64,000 nucleotides of DNA from DATFBY01 sp035253585 (GTDB lineage Bacteria; Gemmatimonadota; Gemmatimonadetes; Gemmatimonadales; Gemmatimonadaceae): contig DATFBY010000125.1 of assembly GCA_035253585.1 (NCBI GenBank), positions 6,246 to 70,245 of the forward strand, written 5' to 3'. The notes under the pieces were generated by a model that worked only from the letters and a program-made list of their open reading frames with translations, searched no databases and was not told the DNA's origin. The translations under genes were made by a program, and so were the position numbers. Positions 62,936 to 64,000 of the stretch are shown here, piece by piece. Every line of letters begins with the position of its first letter. Position 1 is the stretch's first letter.

Positions 62936-63969
62936 GCGGCGATGAGCCCGGGGAGGGGAAGCGCGGCGTACGCGTTGAGATCGAGCGGCGCGCGCTCGCC
63001 GCGCTCGAGGTGAAAAAGCCCGGCACGTGCGATCATGGCGGCATTGTCGGTAGCCAATCGAGGTGTGGGCGCATACACCGTCGCGCCGAGCTCCGCCAGA
63101 CGCTCGCGCATCGCATCGGCCAGCGTACGGTTGCACGCCACGCCGCCGCCTAGCACCACGCGCGTGCGGCCGAACGCATCGGCGGCACGGTACGTCTTCT
63201 CCACCAACGTCCCGATCAACGCGTCCTGGAATCCACGTGCGAGATCGGCCCGGTCGCGCTCGAGCTCTGCCTGACGAGTCGCGTTGAGCACCGCCGTCTT
63301 GAGCCCGCTGAACGATACATCGTAGTAGTCGGGGTCGCCCGGCCGCTGGTCGCCACGCACCATGGGACGCGAAAAACGAAAGCGATCGGCCCGCCCTTCC
63401 TTGGCGATCCGCTCGATGTGTGGTCCGCCAGGGTAGGGGAGCCCGAGCAGCTTTGCGACTTTGTCGAATGCCTCGCCGGCCGCGTCGTCGCGTGTCGCGC
63501 CTAACAAGCGGTAGCGGCCCCACGCCTCCACATCGAGCAGTAGCGTGTGGCCACCCGAGATCAGAAGCGCGGTGAACGGCGGCACCGCATCTGGATGGTC
63601 GAGCGCCGTGCCGAAGAGGTGCCCCTCCATGTGGTGCACTCCGACGACTGGAATGCCACGCGCGGCTGCCAGCGCCTTCCCGTACGTCATGCCTACCAAC
63701 AGAGCGCCCACGAGGCCCGGCGCATGCGTCACCGCGACAGCGTCGATCTCGCTCATCGCGAGCGACGCCTCCTCGAGCGCGCGATCCACCACCGGCACGA
63801 TGCTCGTCAAGTGTGCACGCGATGCGATCTCGGGGACGACGCCGCCGAAGACCTTGTGCACGTCCTGCGACAGAATCACCAGTGAGCGGAGCCGCGTGTC
63901 GTCACCCGAGCCCTCGAGCACCGCCGCCGACGTTTCGTCGCACGACGTCTCGATGCCGAGCACCCGCAT
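62932..63969 (-). CDS. tsaD: tRNA N6-adenosine threonylcarbamoyltransferase
   Basis: 345 residues. LGIETSCDETSAAVL, HHMEGHL metal His pair, LISGGHTLLL and DDAAGEAFDKVAKLLG all match TsaD. It adds threonylcarbamoyl to A37 of ANN-decoding tRNAs with TsaB/E/C, which are not in this window. The lgt gene overlaps its stop. The start lies 31 bases from the end of the window. Confidence 0.95.
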   Translation of the reverse strand: MRVLGIETSCDETSAAVLEGSGDDTRLRSLVILSQDVHKVFGGVVPEIASRAHLTSIVPVVDRALEEASLAMSEIDAVAVTHAPGLVGALLVGMTYGKALAAARGIPVVGVHHMEGHLFGTALDHPDAVPPFTALLISGGHTLLLDVEAWGRYRLLGATRDDAAGEAFDKVAKLLGLPYPGGPHIERIAKEGRADRFRFSRPMVRGDQRPGDPDYYDVSFSGLKTAVLNATRQAELERDRADLARGFQDALIGTLVEKTYRAADAFGRTRVVLGGGVACNRTLADAMRERLAELGATVYAPTPRLATDNAAMIARAGLFHLERGERAPLDLNAYAALPLPGLIAA

Positions 63970-64000
63970 CAGGGCCGAGCTCCAGGTCGTGCCTGACGAG

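Noticed and set aside
62935..63523. Long N-terminal extension of lgt
   Set aside because: It lies in tsaD on the same strand in another frame; the Met overlapping the tsaD stop is right.
1..64000. tRNA or rRNA genes
   Set aside because: No cloverleaf-like or rRNA conserved stretch was recognised by eye; short tRNAs cannot be fully excluded without a dedicated search.

Overview
The window is a dense, high-GC, Gram-negative chromosomal segment. It has outer-membrane machinery (an Omp85 protein with TamB), many lipoproteins, polysaccharide export, bacterial enhancer-binding proteins, a Ser/Thr kinase with a myxobacterial-style HRDVSPGN loop, short sigma-70 and glycolate oxidase. Together with rare TTA codons and many GTG starts, this fits Gemmatimonadota best. 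That placement is an inference; no rRNA is present. I see no tRNA, rRNA, CRISPR, transposase or phage gene.

Layout. 1-8775: a surface polysaccharide locus (asparagine synthase-like end, GT-C membrane glycosyltransferase, flippase-like LPG_synthase_TM protein, sugar-phosphate transferase, SLBB export protein, REC-GGDEF regulator, Wzc-type tyrosine kinase). 9098-11819: an NtrC-type regulator and a soluble histidine kinase. 11964-20107: M23 lipoprotein, FtsH-like protease, VWA protein, MFS exporter, cytidylate-kinase-like protein and MoxR-type AAA+ ATPase. 20138-30968: molybdopterin oxidoreductase, small lipoprotein, epimerase, YgfZ, HAD protein, glcF-glcE-glcD, Lon-N protein, lipid kinase. 31058-36868: sigma-70 factor, a 3D-domain/aroB/cobalamin adenosyltransferase group, Ser/Thr kinase and a ferredoxin-NADP reductase type flavoprotein. 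36997-40188: lipoprotein and an incomplete peptide ABC transporter. 40285-53527: REC-GGDEF regulator, small membrane protein, Omp85/TamB pair, lipid kinase, large hybrid kinase, enhancer-binding protein lacking GAFTGA, zinc ribbon protein. 53553-59144: two peptidases, DUF6941-like protein, EamA exporter, HAD phosphatase, CYTH protein, unknown protein, AcpS. 59281-63969: FTR1-cytochrome c fusion, UPF0316 protein, Lgt, TsaD.

The most unusual feature is not a gene. Nine intergenic elements (3241, 6295, 11825, 32114, 34631, 36872, 37587, 59149, 61375) each consist of an array of tandem 7-bp units, a central segment, and the inverted complement of the array, so each can fold into one long hairpin. 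All nine sit next to stop codons. Six share one central sequence although their arms use two unrelated heptamers (GAGATTC or GGAAGCG). Two others share a second centre with GGCCTGC-type arms. One, with GGGACTC arms, encloses a terminator-like hairpin. A second genome-scale signal is the 7-mer GTTAGGC (and GTCAGGC, often within CTCGTYAGGC), which holds most of the rare TTA codons and resembles part of the shared element centre.
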